64,000 nucleotides of DNA from assembly GCA_003008705.1 (NCBI GenBank), contig PDUO01000010.1, forward strand, positions 186,001 through 250,000, in the 5' to 3' direction. Below the pieces are notes generated by a model. The model did not search any database and was not told where the DNA came from. It worked only from the letters and a program-made list of their open reading frames with translations. Below, in pieces: positions 1-11,700 of the stretch. How positions within the stretch are numbered: the first letter of the stretch is position 1; every line of letters begins with the position of its first letter. The stretch comes from Pezicula radicicola. Taxonomy: Eukaryota > Ascomycota > Leotiomycetes > Helotiales > Dermateaceae. A program made the position numbers and the translations under genes.

Positions 1-609
1 ACACAAGCTCAGCCAAATGCTACCTACAATACGGTTTTGATGACGAAACCAAGCGAAGGATCGCGCAAAACTTCCCCTGTCTCGGCGACAGCTCTCGACG
101 GACCGAAGCATGTCCTCGTGGTCGAAGATAATATCGTCAATCAAAAGGTGCTCTCAAAACAGCTTCGCAGTGCCGGATGTGTTGTTTATGTCGCAAACCA
201 CGGTGGAGAAGCTATCACCTTTCTAGAATCGTCAGAATTCTGGCAAGGAAATATTGGTTGTGATGCATTGCCCAACTTCATATGTTTAATGGATCTGGAA
301 ATGCCCGTTATGGATGGTTTGACTTGTGTGAAGAGGATACGGGAATTGCAGCGGGAGGGAAAGATCCTGGTTCACATTCCGATCATTGCCGTAACAGCGA
401 ATGCGAGAAGTGAGCAGATTGCTATAGCGAAAGAGGCTGGGATGGTGAGTCATAGGGATTCGCCAGACGTCGTCCAAGATTTGATGCTGATGATAATATA
501 GGATGGTGTTGTCACGAAACCTTTTAGGATTCCGGAATTGATACCGGAGATGGAGAAATTGTTGAAAGCTTGGTCAACCGATCAAAAGACTGCCTCCACT
601 CCCGCGTAG
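1..609 (+). CDS. Hybrid histidine kinase, C-terminal receiver domain (5' partial)
   Basis: The reading frame is open from base 1, so the gene starts left of the window. Exon 1..444, intron 445..501 (GTGAGT...ATAG), last exon 502..609. The visible part is a complete response-regulator receiver domain. It has the acidic pocket in VLVVEDN, the phospho-acceptor Asp in LMDLEMPVMDG, the Thr of AVTAN, and, restored across the intron, AGMDGVVTKPF with the conserved Lys. In fungi such a C-terminal receiver normally ends a hybrid histidine kinase that feeds a phosphorelay to an HPt protein; the kinase part is outside the window, so that identity is inferred. A short Ser/Thr/Pro-rich linker precedes the domain. 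The alternative is a stand-alone regulator, but the open 5' frame makes a longer protein more likely. Confidence 0.85.
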
Positions 610-1457
610 TCATGTTTTTGTTTGGCCAGCTCTATCCAACTCGGCGGACAGATGAAATTAACATCTACAGGAGTTATATTCTTGCTACTTTTCAAATCAA
701 ACGCCCCATAACATTTTTTAGAGTGAATGAGGCTTAGGTGACATATCGGCGCAATACCCAGATGATCGGCGTTTGGGATGTACAGTGCAAATGAATACCA
801 GTGCCTTACTAGGAGGGATATCTACAGCGTATTTGGGTTATTTGCTCTCAAAGAAAAGGAGCATATAAGTGCTTGGTGGATATTGACTTTGGGGGAACGA
901 GAGAGTTCTGTTGAATATCGGTGTTGGCAGGACTTGTACATGCCAATATACGTAGCTTCAAGTTCTGTATATTTGTTTCTTCGTCGGAAGGGGCGATTAG
1001 ATAAATACAGTTCTTTCTCCAAAATGTGGTCAGGCTTGCTGCAGAAGTTGATGTTGGGACACTAAAATATCTTGAGTGATCCACTTGGTTTGATGAGTAC
1101 TCACTTGATTTCAGCATCTACGGGTAAAGCTTGTTAATACAATATTCTACGATGAAGTGAATTTCTATTTAGCGTTGTATTATCTTGAGCTAAATTCTTG
1201 TCATCATTAAATACTTTGTAGTGGCAAATAACGAGGAGAGCTTTCTCTTTGTCTAAAAATGTATCTGAAAACGTACAAATAATATGAATATTAAAGGACA
1301 ACATTCCATTTGCAGCTAGAGCGATGAATACCTTTGTTCTTTGTCTGCCAATGTGATTAACAAGGTCCATTTCAAAATCCTCCCTCGAGGCCAAAAGGCA
1401 TTAGCATTTTTTGTCCCTTCCTTCTCCTTCGCACAGAGTTTCACGACCACATACAAA
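610..1457. other. Intergenic, no gene seen
   Basis: Spacer between the kinase 3' end and the macro-domain gene. Short open frames (for example 778..1065) have no recognisable family and no splice continuation. Nothing else supported. Confidence 0.5.
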
Positions 1458-2557
1458 ATGGAAGGCCAAGCAGCAATTCTAGGTCAACAATACCAGGAAC
1501 CACCCCTTGGACCAGAGGGAAAGCTCCTCGCAAGAAGCCCCGACAGAAGATACGAAGTCCGTCGAGCAGACATTGTAAATTTTCCCACCGGAGCAATCGT
1601 AAACGTAATCAATGGAATTGACTTCACACCAGAAGGCCAAATCACACCACCCTCAATTTACGGAGGTCAAACACTACCCCGAGTCATTCTAGCAGCCGCA
1701 GGCGATAGATTGCGAACCTACTGTTTATCACAATTTCCCAACGGCCTAGCAGTCGGAGAAGCAGTCATAACACCTAGTTTCGAAATGCCGAATTGTTGGT
1801 ATCTAATCCATACCAATGCGCCCAAACCAACCGAGGAACGATTTCATTACGAACGACCCTATAAAATTGGAACTACGAGACATCTTAATGGTGCTGAGAG
1901 GGTACAACTTGCTGGTTGTTATACTGAGTCTCTTAAGAGAGCTATTTCGGTTGAGGAATGTGTTGATGAGGTTGCTTTTCCTACTATTGGGGTTGGGGTT
2001 AATAATATTAATCCGAGGGAGAGTGCGGTTGTTGCTGTGGAGAGTGTGGATCGGTTTTTTAAACATAGGGTTTTTGGGAGGGGGAGGAGGAGGAGGATTA
2101 GGAAGGTTACTTTTGTTATTAGGCCGCTGGATGAGTTGAATGAGAGGATTTTTGTGGAGGAATTTAAGTAAGTTTTTTTTTTTTTGTGGGGGATTTTTCT
2201 TCTTCTTCTTTTGTTATTGATGTGTGTTGTGTGGCTAATGCTATTTCGAATAGTAAGTATTTTCATGGGGTTACTACAGGGCGTCATGGAGGATTCACTG
2301 AATACGAACCATATAGGCCACATGGAGATGATGATGATGATGGAAGCTCTAGATTTCGTGGCAAAGCTTCCAGCGCTTTTGAGTACTTATCTCGTATTGG
2401 CCATGGCCGTAACCCTAACCAGCAGAAAGTTACTAAGCAATACCGAGCGGATCAGGGTGGAAGTTCAGGACATGGGAAAGGGCAGAGAAGTAGGAGTGGA
2501 AGGACTATTGGGAAGAGAGAATTGGATGGGTTGGCTATTGATATGTATCTCCGATGA
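1458..2557 (+). CDS. Macro-domain (ADP-ribose-binding-like) protein
   Basis: Exons 1458..2167 and 2254..2557 (intron GTAAGT...ATAG, phase 2) give 337 residues. The first 236 residues follow the macro-domain pattern: AIVNVING (about 46-53) stands where the family has the NAAN loop, then ILAAAGDRL, LAVGEAVITPSF, WYLIHTNAP, LAGCYTESLKRA and VAFPTIGVGVNNINPRESA. Macro domains bind or hydrolyse ADP-ribose and its derivatives. The loop Asn is kept but the glycine-rich segment after it is replaced by DFTPEGQIT, so catalytic activity is uncertain. The C-terminal 100 residues are low complexity (five Asp in a row, then Gly/Arg/Ser/Lys-rich) and probably disordered. The ATG at 1458 was chosen because it directly precedes the domain; the frame is open upstream to 1341 without another ATG. 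Confidence 0.72.
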
Positions 2558-4464
2558 TAAAATCAGGACGCCGAGGTTGTGGGTTTGAAGGACTCGTAGA
2601 GATACTGTGATGTAATGGGTTTAGTCCTGGAGTGGAAACGCGATTTTGGTTTTCTATTTCCTTTTTATTGCTGCTTAAATTAATTCATGTACCTTTACTA
2701 AAATAAGTCTTCGTACTTCTGCAATGATACAATTGATATCTGACATATGTAGGAACGCTTCTCGCTCACCGCTCTATTGGGTATCTAAAGCAAGTGAGTT
2801 ACGTAAATCAAGGAACTTCCCTAAATTAAGTAACTTACCTAAATTACGTAACTTCTGGTCTCTGGGGATGTAGAAACTATCAGGCCTCACTAAGATCATA
2901 TCAAATCATCTTGTCAGCTTATTGCCCGTCGCTTAACTTTCGCCAGGTAGTCATGTTTTCTATTTTTCATTTCCTTCCGCAGTGTCTAGTGTACTCCTGC
3001 ATCTTCAAATGAGGTTCCGGCGGCATTCACTGGCTGAAGATGAAATTTATCCCTTTATTTCAACGGGGTAAGAAATTTGAATGGGAGCGGAAAGTAGCCC
3101 CGGTCTGTGTGTCGAGCCGTGCCGCTCAGTTCATGAATCGCTTTCTTTCTTGGACCTACTTAAAATTCGCAAATGAAATCGTCGGCACAGAGCCATTGAA
3201 GCGGGAAGGAGCTGTGAACTCCAGCTAGTTGAAGCTAGTGCTGCCGCCCCTTAGATTCAAATCTTTATGTCATATCATGCGATTTGGTCTGGTAAGAGCA
3301 CCCGACAGAAATATCCCATCAATGGGTATGTTAGATAGTAGTATGTATTGCAGTACATCCTCCCTCGGAAGTTATTTCCCGGAGGCTTACATTGATACAG
3401 GAACGAGGAGTCGTTGTCAAAGAAAAGAAAACAATTTGTCTGCTGGTGACACTACAATGAAAGGCTTCACATGCAAGCGACTCATTATGATGCCACAAAA
3501 AAGTGTCCTATCCACCCATCAACGGACACGTATTTAGAGAAGGTCAAGAACGTGCTTAAGAGAAATGAGGAAGAGAAGGGGAAAATATCCAACAAAAGAA
3601 ACAAGTGACTATCCGACCTCTGCATGTACTAAGGTAACATGAAGAAAAGAAGAAAGGAGACCTGCAGAACCCAGAAAGCGAGATCGGACGCAAGACAATA
3701 ATACATAGCACAAAGCATTTTTATTAATCATTGAACAAATATCAGTGGACTAAGTGCAAAAACAAAAACTAACCTAACCCATAGGAAGTCTTTCCATTCA
3801 TACCTAGCCAATATATCTATAATTATACCTAGAGAAAAAACTCTATTATAGACAATGCATACAAAGTCACGTTGTCATTGTTTGCTTCGGTTGTGACCCA
3901 GTCACCCGGTAACGCATTGGGTCCCGTCCCAAGCGACCAACAGGGACTGTACACAGCATTCAGCCGTCCCAATAAGAAGAACTAGAACCACACATTACAG
4001 AATGCAATGCAAGATATATTAATACCCCTAATATTAAGAACCCGATACCAGGGACTTTGAATTATCTTCCCGATTTTCTTTTTCTTTATCGCGTGATCAC
4101 CTATTGAAAGCAGAGCAACTTTGCCGATTGATTGATGTAACCAATGCATATGGCCATGAAAATGCAAGTAAGCGACGGCTCGTAGCGACCGAGTATTCTA
4201 TCTTCTGTATTGGCTTGTGGTCCCTTCTGTAACCTGGGCCATATTATCGGGATATATGATGTAAATGTATGTATACACACGTACCTGGACCGGAACAAAC
4301 AGTCGTGCAACTCGAGATACTTCTTCACTCAATCCCCCTCCCCAAATCCCAATTGACTTTCGACCAAATATCCAAAAAAAAAAATTCTCACATTCAGCCA
4401 CATCCATCAAGATCTTTCACACACCACCCTCACCAAAAGTCCAAATTTTATCACATTTGATACA
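2558..4464. other. Intergenic, 1.9 kb, no convincing gene
   Basis: Contains the short degenerate tandem repeat listed separately and two adjacent small open frames (3040..3228 and 3229..3537) that resemble nothing and have no splice logic. A/C-rich sequence just before 4465 is probably the 5' leader of the oxygenase gene. Confidence 0.5.
2791..2854. repeat. Degenerate 17-18 bp tandem repeat
   Basis: About three to four units built on GTAACTTACCTAAATTA follow one another (GTGAGTTACGTAAATCA, GGAACTTCCCTAAATTA, GTAACTTACCTAAATTA, then CGTAACTT). Similar units recur near 16862, 30868 and 61015. Confidence 0.55.
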
Positions 4465-5595
4465 ATGTCGAAGACGACTACCATCACCCAAGCACCTGGA
4501 CTCGAAATCGCTTCGTTTCCCCAGACTCAGACCCCTACTGGGTCTTCTTCATACGTCTCAAAGTGGGATACCACGAACCCTGTTCCGTTGACACGCGACA
4601 CTTTCCTGAAGTTGCTCGATGGTGAAGTACCAGTCATCAAGACACAGAACTTTGTCAGTACCGAGGTACGCAAAATCCCAAACCCTGATCCCTTTGAAGA
4701 AACAACCAGACTAAAAATGTTAAAAAATACTAGACTAGCTCAAAAGTAGTCAACCACCTGCTTCCAAACTTCACTTCATACATGAACACCACAGGTCCCC
4801 ACGTTGAAAAGGTGGGCCTAGCTCAATTCGAATTCCAAGCCCAAGCTGCCGAAGACTTCAAGAACCGTTCAGGCGATGGTAAGCATGCCAGTCTCTCCCA
4901 TAAACAGATGAATCTTCTTCAAAATTCAACAGAAATTAATTCAGGGGTAATAGAGAAGCAAAAGTACTTTGAAGAAGTGGCCAAGATCAAGAACCTGCAC
5001 CCCAACCTTGCCAAGATCGTAGGTGAAAATATCTGGGAAAAGGTCGTCAGTTCGCTCGCTGCACTAGTGCCTGAATGGGATGTGTGCATCGCTTCCGAAG
5101 GCGAAGGTAAAGAGTACTTCTCGGGTATCTTCCGCAGTATCAACAAAGGCGTGCCGATTCATTGTGATTGGTATTAATCCACCGTTCAATTCATCCAGAA
5201 TATCCAAACTAACCTCTGTTGCATAAAGGTGCCCATACGACTGCCTGACAGAACCCTGGCTCCTCTCCCAAATAACGAAACAAGCCGTCTTCAACCTCTA
5301 TCTCTCTCCGGTTACCGGCGGCGGAACTACCCTCTTCGATGTCCAATGGACGCCCGACGCCCTCAATTTCCGGGATCCAGCCAGTTACGGCTACTTCCCT
5401 GCCTTGGTTGAAGGTCGAAATAAATGTTTCTTTCAGCCTGAGGTGGGCGATCTGTGTATTTTTAATTCGAGGAACATGCATACTGTTGCTCCTACTGATG
5501 AGGGGAGTGTGCCGAGAATTGCGTTGGCTAGTTTCATGGGTCTTTTGCCTTCGGAGGTTACTGGTGGGAGACCTAAGTTAATGTTTTGGTCTTAA
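4465..5595 (+). CDS. 2-oxoglutarate/Fe(II)-dependent oxygenase-like protein
   Basis: Best exon set 4465..4657, 4795..4878, 4945..5170, 5229..5595, about 289 residues. The first intron could use another donor (GTACGC at 4666), but only 4658 keeps phase, and exon 3 may start at 4933. The fold is recognised by the iron triad: His and Asp in PIHCDW at the exon 3/4 junction, and the distal His in NSRNMHTVAP, followed by an Arg in VPRIALASF as 2-oxoglutarate ligand. Between them FNLYLSPVTGGGTTLFD fits the double-stranded beta-helix core. Such enzymes hydroxylate or desaturate small molecules or peptides; the substrate cannot be read from sequence. No biosynthetic partner is adjacent. The Ser/Thr/Pro-rich N-terminus has no signal peptide, so cytosolic. 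Confidence 0.72.
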
Positions 5596-6012
5596 AAAAC
5601 AGTCGTTACTGGCCCAGCAGGTGGAGAGGGCAAAATAAAAAGGGGTTAGCGGTGATCTTGCCAGGGGTGTTTTTCAAGATTTTATTTATATAGAACTTCA
5701 TGTATCTTTCTGTCTGTACCGTATAAGATAATATATTTTCTTTAAAAAAATGTTATATATCAAATAACAGACCACACCTCACCGTGTATATAGCCTCCAA
5801 AATCTATATCGAAGTGATATTCATCGCAACGATCCGATTACAGAAGCCAAAAACCTTACTAATAAAACTCAAAATGATTCCTGTTCTAGCGATAGTGGGG
5901 ACCACTAGTGAACCGCCAGCCTCAAAACCAACACCCAAAGCAACACCCAAAGCAACACTCAAAGCAACCACCAGCGTTATACTACTTTCCAGCGAACACT
6001 ACATAAGACTTC
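5596..6012. other. Intergenic with a 12-bp triplicate
   Basis: Spacer between two convergent genes, about 420 bp. At 5929..5964 a 12-base unit (CAACACCCAAAG, last copy with one change) is repeated three times. No gene seen. Confidence 0.5.
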
Positions 6013-6507
6013 CTATTTGGAAACCCTATTCCCTTCTCTTTGGACATGTCCCATCGCATCCACTGCTGCTAAAACCCCGTAAACTACCTGGGTTGCCCGA
6101 AACTTTGCTTCTTGGACTACCTTTTCAGGAAGCTCATCTGCTCGCTTTGCAATGGCGATATCAGCGAGTTGCGGAGCTAAGCCAAAGGTACACACCGCAG
6201 CAACACCGCTAGTAACCATTGATCCCATTACATCAAGTTTGCTGGTTTTGATATAATAGATAGATTGTCGGCTCTTGAGATGCTCTTCGATGATGTCCCG
6301 CTTATGTCTCGCCTTATGAATCATAGTTGCAGAAATGCCCACACCTACGAGGGTGATACCGAAGGTTGGTATTGCAAGTAAGGAGGATATTGCTGTTGAT
6401 GTAGAGGCGCTAGCAAGCTGTCGGGTATAATGGGCATATTCCCTTTTGAGTTCGTCGATAGACATATTACGGCACTCGACGTCAAAAGTTTCGAGATCGG
6501 AAGGCAT
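6013..6507 (-). CDS. Small two-helix membrane protein, unknown function
   Basis: Single exon, 164 residues from the ATG at 6507; the longer frame to 6666 begins upstream of a normal start and was not used. N-terminus acidic (SDLETFDVECRNMSIDELKR), then a hydrophobic segment LLAIPTFGITLVGVGI (about 48-63), a basic helix with HKARHKRDIIEEH, and a second hydrophobic stretch around SMVTSGVAAVCTFGLAP. The C-terminus is amphipathic. The pattern suggests a membrane hairpin with a cytosolic charged loop. I do not recognise the family. It is convergent with the oxygenase upstream. Confidence 0.6.
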   Translation of the reverse strand: MPSDLETFDVECRNMSIDELKREYAHYTRQLASASTSTAISSLLAIPTFGITLVGVGISATMIHKARHKRDIIEEHLKSRQSIYYIKTSKLDVMGSMVTSGVAAVCTFGLAPQLADIAIAKRADELPEKVVQEAKFRATQVVYGVLAAVDAMGHVQREGNRVSK

Positions 6508-8459
6508 AGTAGTTGTCAAGGGCTTTCTTAGAAAGATATAGGAATATTTTGTTTTAATCGAAGATCGACTGAGAATTGAAAAGAATTCAAGTTCATAGCC
6601 AGATTGAGTATTCTGGCAGCTTGCTCTAATATGTATGTTTTGGTTGTAGGTTAGATCATTTAGCACATGTCCATTAAGACCAACCGTAGAGGGGCATTCT
6701 GAAGCAAATCGACTACAGCCCCGTTCAGTTTTGTTTCAGTCTAAAGATTTAGAGTCTAGGAGACACAGCCTGACGTCTTCAGCCAGCCAGGCTTGCGTAT
6801 ACAGTATAAGGTTTCCATCCATTGGAGTCTATTCGTCATCAGATTCCTCTGAATGCAATAATTTTAGGAGAAGAATGCACAAAGATATCATTCCAAAGGT
6901 ACATGATTCTACAGCTGAATTGGCAGTAGATACCCTCATCTAAGTTGACCTGACGTGTTCTTACAGTACAAAGGCTTGCTATTAACCCCTAACCACTGCT
7001 ATATAAATTTTTTGAGCTTATATATGAGTAATTTAGATGATAATTTGAGTTGTCTGACATGTGAAATCAAAGGGAGTGTAGCCTGTAGTACGCACGAAGA
7101 ATCGGGCATTTTAATAAGCCCGATTCCTATACAAAGTACGATCTCTTCAATGTCGAGGTATTGTGTGTACAGCCTACAGATCTAAAACAACTGGCGGGGA
7201 GAAAGTATAGAAAATGAGGATAGGCATTGAAACACGTGTGTACGACTGACATATGTTCAGGAATGGGATAGCATGATTCGTAATCAACTAGAACTAGTGT
7301 AGAATAATGTGGCGTATGGGAATCTCGGGAACATTCCACCACATACACTATCCAGCTTCCTGATAATTAAATTCAGTTATGTTTACGGACCAAACCTAGT
7401 CACTTGCACGAAACCATCGAGCTAACACTGCGGCACTAACCGTCGGCTTCCGCTTACCTACAAAGGGGCCTCCTAATTAACGAGTAATGTCGTTTAGGAG
7501 GCTCGTAAGCGAAAGCGGACGATAACGATCTTATCCCTCATTCCGCCTTATGGACGGTGGCTAGACCTTGAATACGGCATATGAATGAAGCTGGTACAGC
7601 TGATAAAATTAGCAAATAGATTAGGAGAGAATTGGGAACACCGAGTCTCTCTAATCAGCCTAATTACTAGCTTAGCAGACCAAGCTGAAAAATTCAATAA
7701 TAAGGTCGAAGAATCCAGTTATGTCACAAGTTCTCATAGTGAAAGCTATACTAAAACGTCTTTACGAAGCCACTTGCAAACAAAGGTATACTTTCAATAA
7801 ATGAGTGTCTCGTACTTAGCCACAATATATAAACACTGACAAGCTTTCCCATACATTGGAGTTTTTAGGAGGCTTGATTGAGACAGAAAACCCTGCTGAT
7901 TTCATGTTACACGTTCTCTGACTTCGCCTCCTCGATCAATTAGGTGCGTAATGCTTGGGAAGTTCTTCCCTGATGCAGACTTACAGGCAGGAAGCCTACC
8001 AAGAGCAAAGGCAGCCCAATGGTGCTGAGAATTTTGTGACCTCAATATTTTATCGCTGTATTCTTATCACTATGCAAATATCTGATTTTATTGGAATGAC
8101 TGGAAACTGCGCAGCTGTCCCTTCGGGTGGCCTAGAAGCGTAGTATGGTACTTAGAAGCCTTGAGCCACCACATGCTAGAAAGCGCTCATGGAAAATTAA
8201 CTAGTTTGGCAACTTAGATTGCTACAGACCCTCAAGTTTTTGCGCAGTTCGTCTCCAATAGTGGCGATAGCAAATTTTGCTCAAGCAAGGGCGATGATGC
8301 CAGAAGCTTCTTACAATCATAGTTATAAATAACCTGGAGCTAGTAAGGCGATATAAAACTCCCTGATCTTTCACATTTGGAGGCATACTCCCATCAGCCG
8401 CACGCGTTAATTTACTAAGACATAATTGTTAAAGACTTCATCAATCTCCTAACATCGCA
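6508..8459. other. Intergenic, about 1.95 kb
   Basis: No gene supported. Holds an imperfect 84-bp hairpin (listed separately) and scattered small frames without family features. Several short inverted motifs around 7860-7945 echo the hairpin (TTAGGAGGCT, CGCCTCCTCG), suggesting more decayed repeat sequence. Confidence 0.5.
7439..7522. repeat. Imperfect inverted repeat (MITE-like hairpin)
   Basis: Arms pair as ACCGTCGGCTTCCGCTTAC against GTAAGCGAAAGCGGACG, with inner arms GGCCTCCTAA and TTAGGAGGC around an about 17-base loop. TA dinucleotides border both ends (7437-7438 and 7523-7524). No coding capacity; probably a short non-autonomous element. Confidence 0.55.
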
Positions 8460-8792
8460 ATGAAGAATAAGGTCGTCGACATTTGCAACAAGTTCAAGGA
8501 CTTCATAGAAGAAACCAGGGTGAATGGAATCAACGGACTCTCGAATCTAGGTCTCGCCTTTGCCAAATCGGTCGCTAACGGCATCATATTCTTTTTATGG
8601 GAGGACTCTCGAGGACAGTATATTTTAATGCTCTGGTCTCTCTGGGTTGCGTACATTATTCGAGTTCTTTTTCTCGATATGTGTGCACTCACCTTGTTTC
8701 TTATCAGTCACTTGGAGTTGATGGGGCTGGTGCTGGTGGTTACTTTGACTGTCTGGTTTCTGTTTCGTCCAGTTACGGTTCCTACCAGTTAA
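8460..8792 (+). CDS. Possible small membrane protein
   Basis: Uninterrupted 110-residue frame with a good start context (AATCGCAATGA). An amphipathic N-terminus (KNKVVDICNKFKDFIEETR) is followed by strongly hydrophobic segments (GIIFFLW; ILMLWSLWVAYIIRVLFL; LTLFLISHLELMGLVLVVTL). Looks like a two- to three-helix membrane protein or a surviving fragment. No family recognised; the frame could be fortuitous because overlapping frames are also open. Confidence 0.4.
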   Translation: MKNKVVDICNKFKDFIEETRVNGINGLSNLGLAFAKSVANGIIFFLWEDSRGQYILMLWSLWVAYIIRVLFLDMCALTLFLISHLELMGLVLVVTLTVWFLFRPVTVPTS

Positions 8793-9101
8793 GAAGATCT
8801 CAGCCCACACTATGTATAAGAGGATATATGGCAGATAGGAGTAGGATATATCAAGGTATTATAGTACGCTTCGTTATCGAAACTCCGATTGCTAACATAG
8901 ACCAAAGTACAAACCCAGATAATCAAATTCGAATATTACTTCCAGATTCTATGGAACATCCCTTTTTCCTATCGGTTCTCAAGTTCTATACTTCAAAATC
9001 ATTAGTAGGCCTCAAGATGTAGGCATCAAGTGCCATTTTAATTAAATCAGTTACTAAAGTTAAAGAAAAGTCACATAACAATATTGAATTCCACGGCGAG
9101 A
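8793..9101. other. Intergenic spacer
   Basis: About 310 bp between converging genes; AT-rich; nothing recognised. Confidence 0.5.
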
Positions 9102-11457
9102 CTAAATATAACTTCCCCCTTTCCTCAGGCCAATAACACCCCTATCAAGTCCAAACCCAATACGTTTCTCGCCCTCTTTACTTGAAATTAATGAATCACC
9201 TCCCGACCCAATACTTATCAATTCCCCAAATCTCAGCTTTATACCAGCCATTTTCTTATCCATCGGTTCAGCCCCAAGACTATTCCCTCTGGATACCTCC
9301 ACTAGCTCTGGGTTGCGTGTGGTAGCAACTATGGCGGAAAAGGAAGTGCTGTGAACCACTCCGTTTTCAAATAAGGCGTAGAATCCGATGAGAAGTGAGA
9401 TGAGAGTGATGAATATGGATATGCTGTATGAGATTATGAGATTACGGCTATCGTATTGGTAGACGTTGCGGGCTTCGAAGTAGGTTACATTGACGAGTGT
9501 AGCGTTTGGGGAACTAGGTAAAGCTAACATTAGTCCACCTTTTCAAGTAGTTGAAAAGACGGGGAAATAATCTAATTGAGCAACAGCAGAATTTACTGAA
9601 TTGTTCGTTTTTGTAGAGGATGCATCGGTGTAGGGGAATAAGGATGATTTACGTGAAATTGGCAGAACTCAACATGCTCATCGTAATATTAACAGCCAGA
9701 TCCTCAACGGCAGCGATGAGAGTACGATTCCGACAAGGACCTACAGGGTTCTGAAACAAGGTATTGTTGATAATGATCTTAGGTTGGGACACCTCAAGCG
9801 CTTGTTGATAAGCTGAGTATTCAGGATCCGAAGCCAGGATCGGACCATTGGGACCAGCACCTATGGGATTATCTTCCCAGTAGTTATGCATGAAGTCTTC
9901 GCAACCGCTCAATCCGCTGAGAAGGACTTTGCTGGAAGTATCGACAAAGGACATGTTTCCTGGAGAGACCGACTTGTCGGAAAGTGAGATTGTGACATTG
10001 CCGCTCAATAGACTGGTGAATGCTACGAAGTAGGCCATGTAGGATCCCGCAGAAATCGTAGCGTAGGGATTATTGCCAGTGAGACCAGATATAGGTACGA
10101 TCAATGGCTCAAATTCTGACGTGCTATAGTGAACCTTAGATTGAACTCCGTTGACGAATTCAAACCCTGCTTCATAACTTGCGTTACCCATGATACAGAC
10201 AAAGCTCTCATTGGAAGTCTGGACCCATAATTGCTGATATACATCATCTTCCAAACCCATGGCAACAGATGGGAAGACCAGATTATTGGTCTTGAAATCG
10301 GCAGGTAATTGTACGTCCCAGTTGTTAAACTGATCGACTCCTCCGTCTTTATCGATATTCGCAAGCCACCCTCCTTTACCCTCTAGGGGTGCAAATGCGG
10401 AAAGTACAAGCATCTCTGGATTATTGGTACTAGTCGGATCAATATATTCGCCAGTAATATTCCATGTCAGATTTCCAGCGTTAAAAGTTTCCTCCGTGAC
10501 AATCATGACAAGCCGAGTCCCATCGTCTTCTGTTTGAATTGTTTGATTGGCGAGTTGTGCTGAGTAGTAGTCAAAAACCAGTTTTTGACTACTGTTAGCA
10601 TACGAACACTGTACTGTTGGTCCATAAAACTGTAGCGCAAAAGATGAGTTTGCAGCTGGTGGAGTGAGAGGAATAATTTGTGACTGTTCCGCTGTCTGGG
10701 TTGCGATATCCAAAAGCTTGGAGGTAGGAATTTCGTTGCCGTTCAGCCTAACAAAAGATTGTCCTAGGGCCCAGTCGAAAGATGGCACCCATGTTTCGCG
10801 AGTACTGTTCTGCAACCCAGGTACAACTGAAAGAGTGGCTGGTGGAGTTACACCTCCTATGGCTATACACCAACAGGCCAAGGCTACCAAAACAGCAATC
10901 TTTGCATTCTTTAGCAGCCTGAGACTAAAAAATCCAGTTGGGTCTTTAGTCAGAGAGAAAAGTCTGTCGAGCGTCTCAAATGAGTAGGCTTTGCGTCTGA
11001 ATAGATTCCAGATGTACTGGCTATACACCACATCAATAGCCGTCTTGAGAACAGCTATGATTAAAAACGAGAAGGCTGTTCCGAATTGTGTTGCCCATTG
11101 TTGCCGTGTAGAAGATCCTACCTTGGTTCCATCAAGCGACGCGAAATAGAAGTGATGTCCAAGAGATAGCGCACTTCCACAAAGAATCAGAGCAATCATG
11201 TATGCTGGCGTTTTCCATTCAATACCCCATCGGACATACTCAGGTGGAGGTTTGTTAGATCGCCGAGCCGTCATAGGTATATCCTGAGAGCGCGGCCCTT
11301 CCCCAATATAATCTCCATCATATCCTCCATCATGTGTCTCTGTGAAAGAAGAAACGAAGTCGCTAGATTGACTATCTTTTGCTGGATCCGATGGATTTGA
11401 AGGAAGAAGAGGTCTTGCGCTCAGCAGATCTGGTGGTTTTGCCCGACTAGGTTGCAT
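9102..11457 (-). CDS. Large fungal integral membrane protein with glycosylated external domain
   Basis: Exons 11457..9653 and 9513..9102 with intron 9652..9514 (GTAAAT, branch ACTAATG, CCTAG) give 738 residues. The N-terminus is Pro/Ser-rich and cytosolic. Membrane helices follow in YMIALILCGSALSLGHHFYF, AFSFLIIAVLKTAIDVVY and IAVLVALACWCIAIGGV. A large domain of about 400 residues with many N-X-S/T sites is predicted to be outside the cell. The last exon carries a final helix (ISYSISIFITLISLLIGFYA) and a cytosolic tail. This architecture matches a widespread fungal family often annotated formylmethionine-deformylase-like, a name with no functional support. Role unknown. The 3' exon was joined on phase and because NVTYFEAR continues the external domain into the last helix. 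Confidence 0.75.
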
Positions 11458-11700
11458 AATGAAGGAATATCACAAAAAGTTGAATTTTTTTTTTGTAATT
11501 TTTGGGAGTAAGGCTGCCTGGCATTCATATGCTGTGATATGCTGTGGCTCAGCCCCCTTGGCCCCCTGGCCCCCTGGCCCCCAAAAACAAAATCCTGCCC
11601 TGCGCCGCATCGGTCGCGAAGCGCCTATCAGAGGTTGAAGGGCCACCAAATTCGAGGCCGACTAAAATCTCACTGCGTCATGAACGTACAGTATTATCTA

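Noticed and set aside
778..1065. 95-residue plus-strand frame
   Set aside because: Composition unlike coding sequence of neighbours and overlaps equally long frames on the other strand.
1816..2139. Leu/Gly-rich plus-strand frame
   Set aside because: Shadow frame of the macro-domain exon; the Gly run is caused by the GGA-rich stretch encoding Arg.
3040..3537. Two back-to-back small open frames
   Set aside because: No family features, no start context and no splice connection; adjacent only by chance stop spacing.
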